Assembly (NCBI RefSeq): GCF_019550795.1
Contig: NZ_CP080545.1
Coordinates: forward strand, 451,001 to 515,000
Length of the DNA: 64,000 nucleotides
Direction of reading: 5' to 3'
Source of the DNA: Paenibacillus sp. sptzw28
Lineage (GTDB): Bacteria; Bacillota; Bacilli; Paenibacillales; Paenibacillaceae
Shown: positions 1-7,107 of the stretch, one piece after another
Position numbering within the stretch: the stretch's first letter is position 1
How the letters are laid out: each line of letters begins with the position of its first letter
Notes under the pieces: model-generated
What the model was told of the DNA's origin: nothing
Database searches by the model: none
What the model saw: only the letters and a program-made list of their open reading frames with translations
Position numbers and translations under genes: made by a program

Positions 1-311
1 CAGTGGCGGCTGGAGTCATCAAGGGCTACACCGAAGGCACGCTTCGTCCGAATGTCAAGATCAGCCGGGCGGAAATGATCACGATGCTGATGCGGGGCTG
101 GAATAATCAGGCCGCTGCGAACGTGGGAACCTCGTATGCGGACGATTCCAAAATTCCGAACTGGGCCAAAGGTCACGTAGCGGAAGCAGCCAAGAAAGGC
201 ATTGTACAGGGCCGCTTAAATAACCGCTTTGACCCGCTCAGTACGGCAACAAGAGCGGAAGCGGTCGTCGTGCTGGTCAGAATGCAGGAATTGACTCAAG
301 ATAAGCCGTAA
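1..311 (+). CDS. S-layer homology (SLH) domain protein, C-terminal end
   Basis: Partial gene; its 5' part lies before the window. About 102 residues are visible. They hold the end of one SLH repeat (VIKGYTEGTLRPNVKISRAEM) and most of another (SYADDSKIPNWAKGHVAEAA, then the RAEAVVVLVRM ending). SLH repeats anchor exported proteins to pyruvylated secondary cell-wall polymers in Gram-positive bacteria, so the product is an envelope protein. What else it carries cannot be seen. It ends 13 residues after the last SLH motif, as is usual when the SLH block is at the C terminus. Confidence 0.9.
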   Translation, partial: VAAGVIKGYTEGTLRPNVKISRAEMITMLMRGWNNQAAANVGTSYADDSKIPNWAKGHVAEAAKKGIVQGRLNNRFDPLSTATRAEAVVVLVRMQELTQDKP

Positions 312-335
312 CGGTCATTTCCGGGAAAAAGAATA

Positions 336-366
336 CATCCGCCGGGGCTCAACGCTCCGGTGGGTG
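336..366 (+). promoter_or_regulatory. Stem-loop in the leader of the Spo0E-like gene
   Basis: CATCCGCCGG (336-345) can pair over all ten positions, with wobbles, with CCGGTGGGTG (357-366) around an 11-nt loop. There is no U-tract, so it does not look like a standard terminator. Further possible short stems follow: GGC-AAAA-GCC near 372-382, and GGTA...CCG with CGG...TACC between about 397 and 430. The stretch to 450 could be a structured leader, but it fits no riboswitch class with confidence. Confidence 0.35.
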
Positions 367-468
367 GAAAGGAGGCAAAAGCCGTAAGGATTGACTGGTA
401 AACCGGATGGGATGGAGCGGTAATACCAGATTAGGTCAGATAATGAAAAAATCGGGTGATGATGTGGA

Positions 469-666
469 TTGGCACGAAGAGAAGAGGTAGTTAGCGGATC
501 TGCGGAACAGATTCTCGTTGCTGTTGAGAGGTTAAGAGAGGAACTGCATGCCACAGTAAACGCGTATGGCAGAATATCGACTAAGGTTTTACTGAAATCC
601 CAGGAACTCGATGATTTGCTGAACCGGTATAATGACTTGGTTAAGGATCCAGATGTATTGGTATAA
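469..666 (+). CDS. Spo0E-family aspartyl-phosphate phosphatase
   Basis: A 65-residue protein with the Spo0E-like signature: an amphipathic helix (ILVAVERLREELHATV) followed by the diagnostic SQELDDLLNRYNDL segment at about residues 45-58. Family members form a two-helix hairpin and remove phosphate from Spo0A~P, delaying sporulation. The only in-frame start option is TTG at 469, because a TGA at 460 closes the frame upstream. The ribosome site is weak (GGGTGATG). Its length is normal for the family. The target (Spo0A) is inferred from the family, not shown here. Confidence 0.85.
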   Translation: MARREEVVSGSAEQILVAVERLREELHATVNAYGRISTKVLLKSQELDDLLNRYNDLVKDPDVLV

Positions 667-789
667 CTCTTTCATCAAGTTCGAATAACCGGCAACTCCA
701 ATGGCGTAACGAGCTTTCGAATCTCTGCTTGTTCCTTATATACACCGTATTCACTCAAAAACAAATCCATATCGAAAGGAGGTGAAATT

Positions 790-876
790 ATGAAAGGATT
801 TAAAGTCAGCCTTAATCGAATGTACGATTCGATTTATACGGTCTACAGTTGTTGCGCTTATTGCAACTCGTGCTGA
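790..876 (+). CDS. 28-residue cysteine-tailed peptide (leader peptide or RiPP-like precursor)
   Basis: A short reading frame behind an excellent ribosome site (AAAGGAGGTG, 776-785, 4-5 nt before ATG). The product starts MKGFKVSLNRMYDSIYTVYS and ends CCAYCNSC, so four of its last eight residues are cysteine. It lies 115 nt upstream of the decarboxylase-like gene on the same strand. Two readings fit. It may be a ribosomally made precursor modified by the downstream flavoprotein and PLP enzymes. Or it may be a cysteine-sensing leader peptide controlling the operon. I recognise no family. The strong ribosome site and the composition argue against chance. Confidence 0.6.
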   Translation: MKGFKVSLNRMYDSIYTVYSCCAYCNSC

Positions 877-991
877 GTACGATTGGATATGTAATCTCCT
901 TCCGGTTTTTCTTTTGACGAAAATAAAACAGGATTACTTCATCGACCCATATTAGATTTGAACAACTAAAGTGATAATCAAAGGAGACTGC

Positions 992-2497
992 ATGATGAAC
1001 CAGCGGAGGGCCCCTTTATTCGAAGAACTTAAAGCTTTATATGAAAAACAACCTGCCAGTTTTCACGTTCCCGGACATAAATCAGGGCAAGGTTTGGATG
1101 ATCCGATGGAGCTGAACTTCTTTCAACAAGTGATGTCTATTGATTTTGGAACAGGAATATTGGGTTTGGATCGCTTGCATGATCCGAAGGGCTCCGTTAA
1201 AGTAGCACAGGAACTGGCCGCAGCCTGCTTTGGCGCAGATCAGAGTTTTTTCCTTGTGGGCGGAAGCTCGATCGGCAATTTGGCTCTCCTTTTATCGGTT
1301 TGCCGAAACAATGAGCCGATTATTGTACAGAGGAATGTGCATAAATCGGTCATTCATGGTCTTATGCTGGCGGGTGCCAGAGCGGTATTTTTGCCCTCAC
1401 GGTGGGACAAGCACAACGGAGTTGCCTATGGAGTCCGCTTGGAAGATGTGGAAGCCGCATTGAAACAATATCCGGATGCGAAGGGAGTCTTTTTATCCAA
1501 TCCGAATTATTACGGAATGGGAATTGACCTTCGACCGTTCGCCAAGCTGGTTCATGCTTATAACAAGCCACTGCTGGTCGACGAGGCGCACGGGGCTCAT
1601 TACGGATTTCACCCCTCGGTTCCGGCCTCCGCACTTTCCTCCGGTGCGGATGCCGTTATTCAATCAACACACAAGATGCTGACAGCTATGTCGTCGGGAA
1701 GTATGCTCCATGTTCAAGGGAATTTGCTGGACCGGGATTTGATTGCCCAGCGGCTTTCCATGCTTCACACCACCAGTCCATTTTATCCGATTCTGGCTTC
1801 TTTGGACCTGAGCCGCAGACAAATGGCGCTTGAAGGCCGGCAGAGATTGTCGGCGGGATTGAGGACGGTTGAAAAGTTCAGAAGCAGTCTTCGCCGCGAA
1901 ATGCCCTGGTTTCGTCTCATTGGTGATGCTGATGACCCGTTCGATTATGAAACCTTGGATCCATTTAAAATAAGCATCAAAGACGGCACCGGAACGTTAA
2001 CCGGCTTTCAGTTGGAGGCGGAGCTGGCACAGCAGGGATGCATTGTGGAAATGGCCGATTTGCAATACGCGCTTGCCGTTTTCAGTCTCGCTTCAACCGA
2101 AAAGGATGCGGATCGGCTCTTAAGCGCGCTAGAAAATATTTCTCTGCGTTACGGGCTGGAAAAGAAATCGTATCATGACGGGGGGCTGTCAAACTCCATG
2201 TTCGATTTCTCTCCATTTACGGAAATATCCGAAACCTCGGTTATCAGACTTCAGCAAAATGACACGGTCACCGTGCCTTTAGAAGAAGCTTTGCATGCGC
2301 AAGCCGGTGAAATGGTTATCCCCTTTCCCCCCGGAGTTCCATTGATTTACCCGGGCGAGAGAATAAACTCTCAGGTCATTCAAACCATTCGTATGCTCTC
2401 TGCAGCCGGCGCGAGATTTTCGGGCGTGCAGGATGACAGCATGAGAACGGTTCGGATACTTAGCCCTGTAAATGAACGCCTTGTAAGAATCAAATAG
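992..2497 (+). CDS. Orn/Lys/Arg decarboxylase-family PLP enzyme
   Basis: A 501-residue fold-type I PLP enzyme like the Bacillus YaaO/SpeA group. It opens with a substrate-tunnel motif (FHVPGHKSG, about residues 24-32). The core has VDEAHGAHYG (cofactor aspartate and histidine) and STHKMLTA, whose lysine should form the Schiff base. The C-terminal decarboxylase domain ends near IPFPPGVPLIYPGE. Members decarboxylate arginine, lysine or ornithine; the substrate here is unknown. An in-frame GTG at 971 exists, but AAGGAG at 981-986 sets the start at ATG 992. First enzyme of the cluster after the cysteine-rich peptide. A truncated second copy of its 3' end lies at 9602. Confidence 0.85.
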   Translation: MMNQRRAPLFEELKALYEKQPASFHVPGHKSGQGLDDPMELNFFQQVMSIDFGTGILGLDRLHDPKGSVKVAQELAAACFGADQSFFLVGGSSIGNLALLLSVCRNNEPIIVQRNVHKSVIHGLMLAGARAVFLPSRWDKHNGVAYGVRLEDVEAALKQYPDAKGVFLSNPNYYGMGIDLRPFAKLVHAYNKPLLVDEAHGAHYGFHPSVPASALSSGADAVIQSTHKMLTAMSSGSMLHVQGNLLDRDLIAQRLSMLHTTSPFYPILASLDLSRRQMALEGRQRLSAGLRTVEKFRSSLRREMPWFRLIGDADDPFDYETLDPFKISIKDGTGTLTGFQLEAELAQQGCIVEMADLQYALAVFSLASTEKDADRLLSALENISLRYGLEKKSYHDGGLSNSMFDFSPFTEISETSVIRLQQNDTVTVPLEEALHAQAGEMVIPFPPGVPLIYPGERINSQVIQTIRMLSAAGARFSGVQDDSMRTVRILSPVNERLVRIK

Positions 2498-2801
2498 GTT
2501 GGAATGACTTTACCTCTTGCAGACTCTGGCCTTTCGGCCAGGGTTTGCTCGAGCAAAGTAAACAGAATTGGAATGAACCTGATTCACGGATTAACTGTTA
2601 CGAGAGGTGTGTATCACGTAGGCGTTAGCGAACGTTCATGTGTTTATTTTGGTTGGCAGCAGCATGCTCCCGCACGGAAGAACCTGGAGTTGCACCTTGA
2701 AAACCGGATAACGAAAGCGCTGTTTTACAGTTGGCACCTTCATGTCATTTTTTATAGGGGATTAAACGAAGTGAAACGGGAGACGGGAGTGAGATTGGAA
2801 C
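2498..2801. other. Intergenic stretch between decarboxylase and panD
   Basis: 304 bases without a supported gene. A frame on the plus strand is open across it but runs on through panD in another phase and has no recognisable content. CTGGCCTTTCGGCCAG near 2525-2540 forms a short hairpin with no clear T-run. A ribosome-site-like GGGAG lies about 11 bases before the panD start. Confidence 0.5.
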
Positions 2802-3185
2802 ATGGAAAGATTGATGTGCAAAGGCAAAATCCACAGGGCAACGGTAACGGAGGCCGATTTAAACTATGTCGGAAGCATTACGATCGATGCTCTTCTTATG
2901 CGGGAAGCGAACATCCATCCGTATGAAATGGTGCAAATCACGAGCCTCAGAAACGCAACGAGATGGAAGACCTATGCGCTCCCGGGTCCCGAGGGCAGCG
3001 GAAAAATATGTTTGAACGGTCCCCCCGCCCATTTATTTCAACCGGGAGATATCGTTATCATTCTGAGCATGGGTTTGTTTTCCGAAGATGACATTAGAGG
3101 GCTAAGACCTAAAGTAGTGTTTGTAGATGCCGCCAACCGAATCACAGAAGTTCAGGTTCAGCGGATATTTCAACAAGAGGAGTAG
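2802..3185 (+). CDS. panD: Aspartate 1-decarboxylase (pyruvoyl type)
   Basis: A 127-residue PanD. It shows KIHRATVTEADLNYVGSITID, including the Gly24-Ser25 pair at which the proenzyme cleaves itself to make the pyruvoyl cofactor. The second half has the family motif GSGKICLNGPPAHL, then GDIVIILSMG. PanD converts aspartate to beta-alanine, normally for pantothenate. No panB or panC is nearby. Its place among an Orn/Lys/Arg-type decarboxylase, a threonine-synthase-like enzyme and a flavoprotein suggests beta-alanine or a related amine is made for this pathway, which is inference. A terminator follows at 3274. Confidence 0.92.
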   Translation: MERLMCKGKIHRATVTEADLNYVGSITIDALLMREANIHPYEMVQITSLRNATRWKTYALPGPEGSGKICLNGPPAHLFQPGDIVIILSMGLFSEDDIRGLRPKVVFVDAANRITEVQVQRIFQQEE

Positions 3186-3273
3186 GAATATTCGATTTAA
3201 AGCGATGGATAGGCTTGGACAACCGGCGACCATGTCAAACAAGAATTCACGATAATCCGGACGTTAGGAACAG

Positions 3274-3300
3274 GCACCTCTATTCAGAGTGCTTTGTTTT
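3274..3300 (+). terminator. Rho-independent terminator after panD
   Basis: GCACCTCT (3274-3281) pairs with AGAGTGC (3286-3292) with one bulged C and a four-base loop. It is followed by TTTGTTTT. It separates the peptide-decarboxylase-panD unit from the threonine-synthase-like unit. Confidence 0.7.
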
Positions 3301-3401
3301 TGCGTTCTTACTACAACCAAATGTCGAACGATATGGACGGAAATTTCCTTATTGATTAAATCTATATTTAACGGAGAAAATCGACAACAGGAGGGTTACT
3401 C

Positions 3402-4625
3402 TTGAGATTCTTGCTGGCATGTAGAAGCTGCGGAAAACAGATGCCTTTTGCGATAAAGGCAGGCTCCTGCAAATGTGGTGGAACCCTCTTGGTCGCTTAC
3501 GACTTGGAGCGGATCCGACGTACGCTGACTAAAGAAAAGCTGAAAAATCTTCCGGCAACGATGTGGAGATATAACGAGCTTTTGCCTATTGAGAACGAGG
3601 AGAGCATTATCTCACTGGGAGAGGGCTGGACACCGCTTGTTCCTTTAAATATGACGAAGGAAATATTGCCGGGCGGGAAGATATGGGTCAAAAGAGAGGA
3701 ACAGAATCCCACGGGAAGCTTTAAATCAAGAGGGTTTTCGGCAGCTTTATCCATTGCAAACGAGTACGGGATTCGCAAGGTGGCGGTGAACTCTAACGGT
3801 AATGCGGCATCCGCATTAGCCGCTTATGCCGGATATGCGGGAATGGAGGCATACGTGTTTCTTCCACTGGATTGCCCGGGGCTGATCGTCAAGGAATGCA
3901 TGGATTATGGAGCCAGAACCTTTTTGGTGGACGGATTAATTCACGATGCCGGGCGAATTGTCAAGGAAGGCGAGCAAGAACAAGGGTGGTACAATGTCGG
4001 CACGTTGAAAGAGCCCGGAAGAGTCGAAGGGAAAAAGACAATGGGCTTGGAGATCGCCGAGCAGCTGCAGTGGAAATTGCCGGATGTGATCATTTATCCG
4101 ACAGGCGGAGGATCCGGAATTATCGGAATGTGGAACGCATTTTTGCAATTAAAGGAACTGGGTTTCGTCGAGGGTGACCTTCCCCGCATGGTCAGTGTGC
4201 AGGAGCAAGGCTGTCAGCCTCTTGTAGACGCCGTGAGGAATAACGCACAATTTAAACCGCAATGTCATCATGTGTACTCGAGTCCGACCGGCATGAGAGT
4301 GCCAGACCCGCCCGATGGGCAATTGGTCGTTTCGGTTTTGCTTGAATCCGGAGGGACTGCAGTGTCCGTAACGGGAACAGAAATTCAACAAGCCCAGAAA
4401 ATCCTTGGAAAGCAAGGAATTTCGTCTTCGCCAGAGGGCGCTGCCGCTTTGGCTGGGTTATTTCGATTAATCGAACGAAATTTCATACGTTCAACTGATG
4501 AAGTCGTACTATTTAACACGTCACATTCTTTGAAATACTTACCATGGGACTGCATAGGTTTGCCAATAGTCAAGACTTATCGGCATTGGGTTTCCGTCAG
4601 CAGCCCTTCCGAGCTTAGTGTCTGA
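3402..4625 (+). CDS. Threonine synthase-like PLP enzyme with N-terminal zinc ribbon
   Basis: A 407-residue fold-type II PLP enzyme of the threonine synthase / cysteate synthase group. The N terminus carries a ribbon with CRSCGK and CKCGG. Next come GEGWTPLVPL, then NPTGSFKSRGF, whose lysine should bind PLP, then SNGNAASALAAYAGYAG, and the cofactor-phosphate loop PTGGGSGIIGMW. Family enzymes make threonine from O-phosphohomoserine, but relatives use other phospho-amino acids or sulfite. No hom or thrB is nearby, so a specialised beta/gamma-replacement reaction is plausible. The start is TTG 3402 behind CAGGAGGG. First gene of the second transcription unit of the cluster. Confidence 0.8.
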   Translation: MRFLLACRSCGKQMPFAIKAGSCKCGGTLLVAYDLERIRRTLTKEKLKNLPATMWRYNELLPIENEESIISLGEGWTPLVPLNMTKEILPGGKIWVKREEQNPTGSFKSRGFSAALSIANEYGIRKVAVNSNGNAASALAAYAGYAGMEAYVFLPLDCPGLIVKECMDYGARTFLVDGLIHDAGRIVKEGEQEQGWYNVGTLKEPGRVEGKKTMGLEIAEQLQWKLPDVIIYPTGGGSGIIGMWNAFLQLKELGFVEGDLPRMVSVQEQGCQPLVDAVRNNAQFKPQCHHVYSSPTGMRVPDPPDGQLVVSVLLESGGTAVSVTGTEIQQAQKILGKQGISSSPEGAAALAGLFRLIERNFIRSTDEVVLFNTSHSLKYLPWDCIGLPIVKTYRHWVSVSSPSELSV

Positions 4626-4662
4626 ATTTTGACCGGATATAATGAGAGAGCATCAATTTATT

Positions 4663-4694
4663 GGGTAGCAGCAGATATTCTGCTGCTGCTACCC
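4663..4694 (+). terminator. Stem-loop between threonine-synthase-like gene and YitT unit
   Basis: A perfect 12-bp inverted repeat: GGGTAGCAGCAG at 4663-4674 and CTGCTGCTACCC at 4683-4694, with an 8-base loop. Only a weak T-rich tail follows (CATTTATA), so it may attenuate or stabilise the transcript rather than stop it fully. Confidence 0.5.
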
Positions 4695-4754
4695 CATTTA
4701 TACCAGCGGAAAAATTATCGAGCCTGACCGATTTTGAAAGGAGGAGTTATCGTC

Positions 4755-4847
4755 GTGGAAAAAGGGCAGCCGAGACAGTTTTTCCGCAATCCCAAGCAGC
4801 CGAGAACGATATCGTTTATCGTGGCAACTAAAAACACCTCACCATGA
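4755..4847 (+). CDS. Short ORF translationally coupled to the YitT gene
   Basis: A 30-residue frame starting at GTG 4755 behind AAAGGAGGAG (4738-4746). It is basic at the start (KGQPRQFFRNPKQPR) and ends SFIVATKNTSP. Its stop overlaps the YitT start as ATGA at 4844-4847, and the YitT gene has no ribosome site of its own. That arrangement suggests translational coupling. The product is not recognised and may be only a leader. Confidence 0.5.
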   Translation: MEKGQPRQFFRNPKQPRTISFIVATKNTSP

Positions 4848-5680
4848 AGAATCTTATAACCGATATCATTCAAATCATTCTCGGTTCGTTCATCCTCGCG
4901 GTGGGAATGAATAGCTTTGCCATTCCGAATGAATTGGCCGAAGGCGGCGCAATCGGTATTTCGATGGATTTATATTATTTGTTTCAATGGTCCCCGGGAG
5001 TTACCCTTCTGCTGTTAAACGCGGTCCTCGTTTCGATCGGTTATAAATTGCTGGATAAACGGGTCACCTATTATACGATTATCACGATAGCAGCGAACTC
5101 TTTTTTCCTGCTTGTGACAAAGGGGATTGCCGTCTATGCCGGAGAGACGATTTTGGGGACGATATTTGCAGGAGTCTTTATTGGAATTGGAATAGGCATT
5201 ATCATACGCGCGGGCGGAACAACCGGAGGCTCCACTATTTTAGCGAAAATAGCAAACCGGTACTTTGGCTGGAGTATAAGCTATGCTGTGTTATTTTTCG
5301 ATCTGGTGGTTGTATTCGGATCCTATTTCATCATCGGCGCCGAGAAAGTTATGTACACGATTATTTCGCTTTATATCGCCGCCAAGCTGATTGATTTTAT
5401 TGTTGAAGGTCTGAACGCGAGAAAGACGGTTACGATTATTTCCCGCTTCAACCCTGAAATTGCCGATAAGATAAATAAGGAAATCAACAGAGGAGTTACT
5501 ATTTACTCCGCCGGCGGCGAGTATATGAAGGAAGCAAGGGAAGTTTTATATATTGTGATTAAAAAAAAGGAGCTGTTCAAGTTAAAGAAAATCGTTTATG
5601 AAATTGATCATCAAGCATTTGTGGTCATTCATGATGTTCGGGACGTATTCGGACAAGCGAAGTCTCCAGGGAAGGCTTGA
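4844..5680 (+). CDS. YitT-family membrane protein (DUF161 + DUF2179)
   Basis: A 278-residue protein, normal for the family. There are five to six hydrophobic segments in the first 190 residues, with the family glycine motifs GMNSFAIPNELAEGGAIGIS and AGGTTGGSTILAK. A C-terminal soluble domain follows (VTIISRFNPEIADKINKE...GVTIYSAGGEYM...VLYIVIKKKE), which matches DUF2179. The biochemical role of YitT proteins is not established; they are polytopic inner-membrane proteins. Translation probably depends on the upstream 30-residue frame. Its position beside an antiporter suggests transport of a cluster product or precursor. Confidence 0.85.
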   Translation: MKNLITDIIQIILGSFILAVGMNSFAIPNELAEGGAIGISMDLYYLFQWSPGVTLLLLNAVLVSIGYKLLDKRVTYYTIITIAANSFFLLVTKGIAVYAGETILGTIFAGVFIGIGIGIIIRAGGTTGGSTILAKIANRYFGWSISYAVLFFDLVVVFGSYFIIGAEKVMYTIISLYIAAKLIDFIVEGLNARKTVTIISRFNPEIADKINKEINRGVTIYSAGGEYMKEAREVLYIVIKKKELFKLKKIVYEIDHQAFVVIHDVRDVFGQAKSPGKA

Positions 5681-5785
5681 GTGTGAAGGCTGGAAGGCCA
5701 ATCATAAGAGAAGCAATGAGGCGTGACGAATGTAGCCTGTTCACTCGATCCGTATCGAACGTGTAAGAAAGGAGAATGAACTGAT

Positions 5786-7084
5786 TTGAACCATAACCTC
5801 CATTTGTTCTTAGCGGTTGTTACCGCAATCGTTATTGTTATTGTTGCCGCCCGTATTTGCGGAAGTCTATTCGTACGCATCCGTCAGCCAAGAGTAGTAG
5901 GCGAGATGGTCGCCGGGGTTCTGCTAGGACCGACATTTTTCGGGGTTCTCGCTCCTGAACTTCAAGCTTCCATTTTTACATCGGAGGTTAAAAGCACCTT
6001 ATTTGTTCTTAGCAATCTCGGTCTATCGGTGTATATGTTCTTAGTCGGAGCCGAGATGGATCTTCAAAGCTTTAATCGCTCATCCATCCAGAAATCCGGT
6101 TTTCTTGCATCAGCGGGAATTTTTCCGCCATTTATCATGGGTGTGGCAATCGGTTTTTTCCTGTATGATAGTTTCTCTTTTGATGCGATTAATAAAATGA
6201 GTTTTTGTATTTACATGGGGGTCGCTCTCTCCATTACAGCATTTCCAATGATGGCAAGAATTCTGCAAGATGAGGGGTTGGTGAAAACAAAGTTCGGGTC
6301 CTTGACGCTCTTGGCGGCAAGCGTTGACGATGCGGCCGCGTGGTGTTTTTTGGCAGTTGTTACCGCGATGGCCCAGTCTAAAGATATGATTGCCGGTCTG
6401 TACACGGCGGTCGGCGGAGTTTTGTTTGCCTTATTGGTTTTGACTTTAGTGAAGAAGCGGCTAAAAAAAATGAGCGATCGGGTGGAAGCCGCAGGTCAGT
6501 TCTTGCAGCACGACTTCGCCATCATATTGCTGCTAATACTCGGTGCCGCCTGGATAACGGATTATATAGGAATTTACTCTGTGTTTGGAGGATTTATCTT
6601 AGGCTTGGCAATGCCGAGAACACCGGTATTTCAACGGGAAATCCACGGTAAGCTAACCGACTTTGTGGTTGTGCTGTTGCTTCCGCTGTTTTTCGCCTTT
6701 TCTGGTTTAAACGCCGACATTGCTTCCCTTTTCAATATGGGAATTGTGATCCCGTTCTTGTTCATTCTTTTGGCTTCCATACTCGGTAAGTACGGCGGAT
6801 GTACGCTGGCCATGCGGAGGATGGGCTTCACGTGGCGGGAGTCCTCGGCCATCGGGGGACTCATGAATGCAAGAGGATTAATGGAGCTGATTGTTGTGAA
6901 CATCGGGCTTGCTTATGAAATTATTAATCAGGATCTTTACTCTATGCTGGTGCTTATGGCTATTGTCACGACTGCTGCGGCGATGCCTATATTTAACGCA
7001 TCTTTAGGGAATCGCGGCACCATGGCTCAGAATTCAAAGGAAAATCCCACATTCAATTTGGAGGGTAACGCTTCAGCGCCATAA
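5786..7084 (+). CDS. Cation:proton antiporter, CPA2 type
   Basis: A 432-residue integral membrane protein with about 12 predicted hydrophobic segments. Family landmarks are the early PRVVGEMVAGVLLGPTFFG segment, ITAFPMMARIL, and AASVDDAAAWCFLAVV, where the paired aspartates sit in the ion site of Kef/NapA-type exchangers. MNARGLMELIV lies near the end. No RCK/TrkA-N domain is present. It should exchange Na+ or K+ for H+; the ion is not readable. Start at TTG 5786 (AAAGGAG at 5769), since ATG 5776 hits a stop at once. It lies 23 bases before the flavoprotein, probably in one operon. Confidence 0.85.
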   Translation: MNHNLHLFLAVVTAIVIVIVAARICGSLFVRIRQPRVVGEMVAGVLLGPTFFGVLAPELQASIFTSEVKSTLFVLSNLGLSVYMFLVGAEMDLQSFNRSSIQKSGFLASAGIFPPFIMGVAIGFFLYDSFSFDAINKMSFCIYMGVALSITAFPMMARILQDEGLVKTKFGSLTLLAASVDDAAAWCFLAVVTAMAQSKDMIAGLYTAVGGVLFALLVLTLVKKRLKKMSDRVEAAGQFLQHDFAIILLLILGAAWITDYIGIYSVFGGFILGLAMPRTPVFQREIHGKLTDFVVVLLLPLFFAFSGLNADIASLFNMGIVIPFLFILLASILGKYGGCTLAMRRMGFTWRESSAIGGLMNARGLMELIVVNIGLAYEIINQDLYSMLVLMAIVTTAAAMPIFNASLGNRGTMAQNSKENPTFNLEGNASAP

Positions 7085-7107
7085 AACATTATGAGGGGGA
7101 GAAATCA

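Noticed and set aside
322..450. c-di-GMP-I (GEMM) riboswitch upstream of the Spo0E-like gene
   Set aside because: A GGAGGCAAAAGCC string and paired GGTA/TACC segments looked similar, but the conserved core and tetraloop-receptor parts are not met.
2504..2926. 140-codon plus-strand frame between the decarboxylase gene and panD
   Set aside because: It overlaps the panD start in another phase, has no good ribosome site and no recognisable content.
5716..5766. 16-codon frame before the antiporter gene
   Set aside because: Weak ribosome site and no notable composition; chance is a good explanation.
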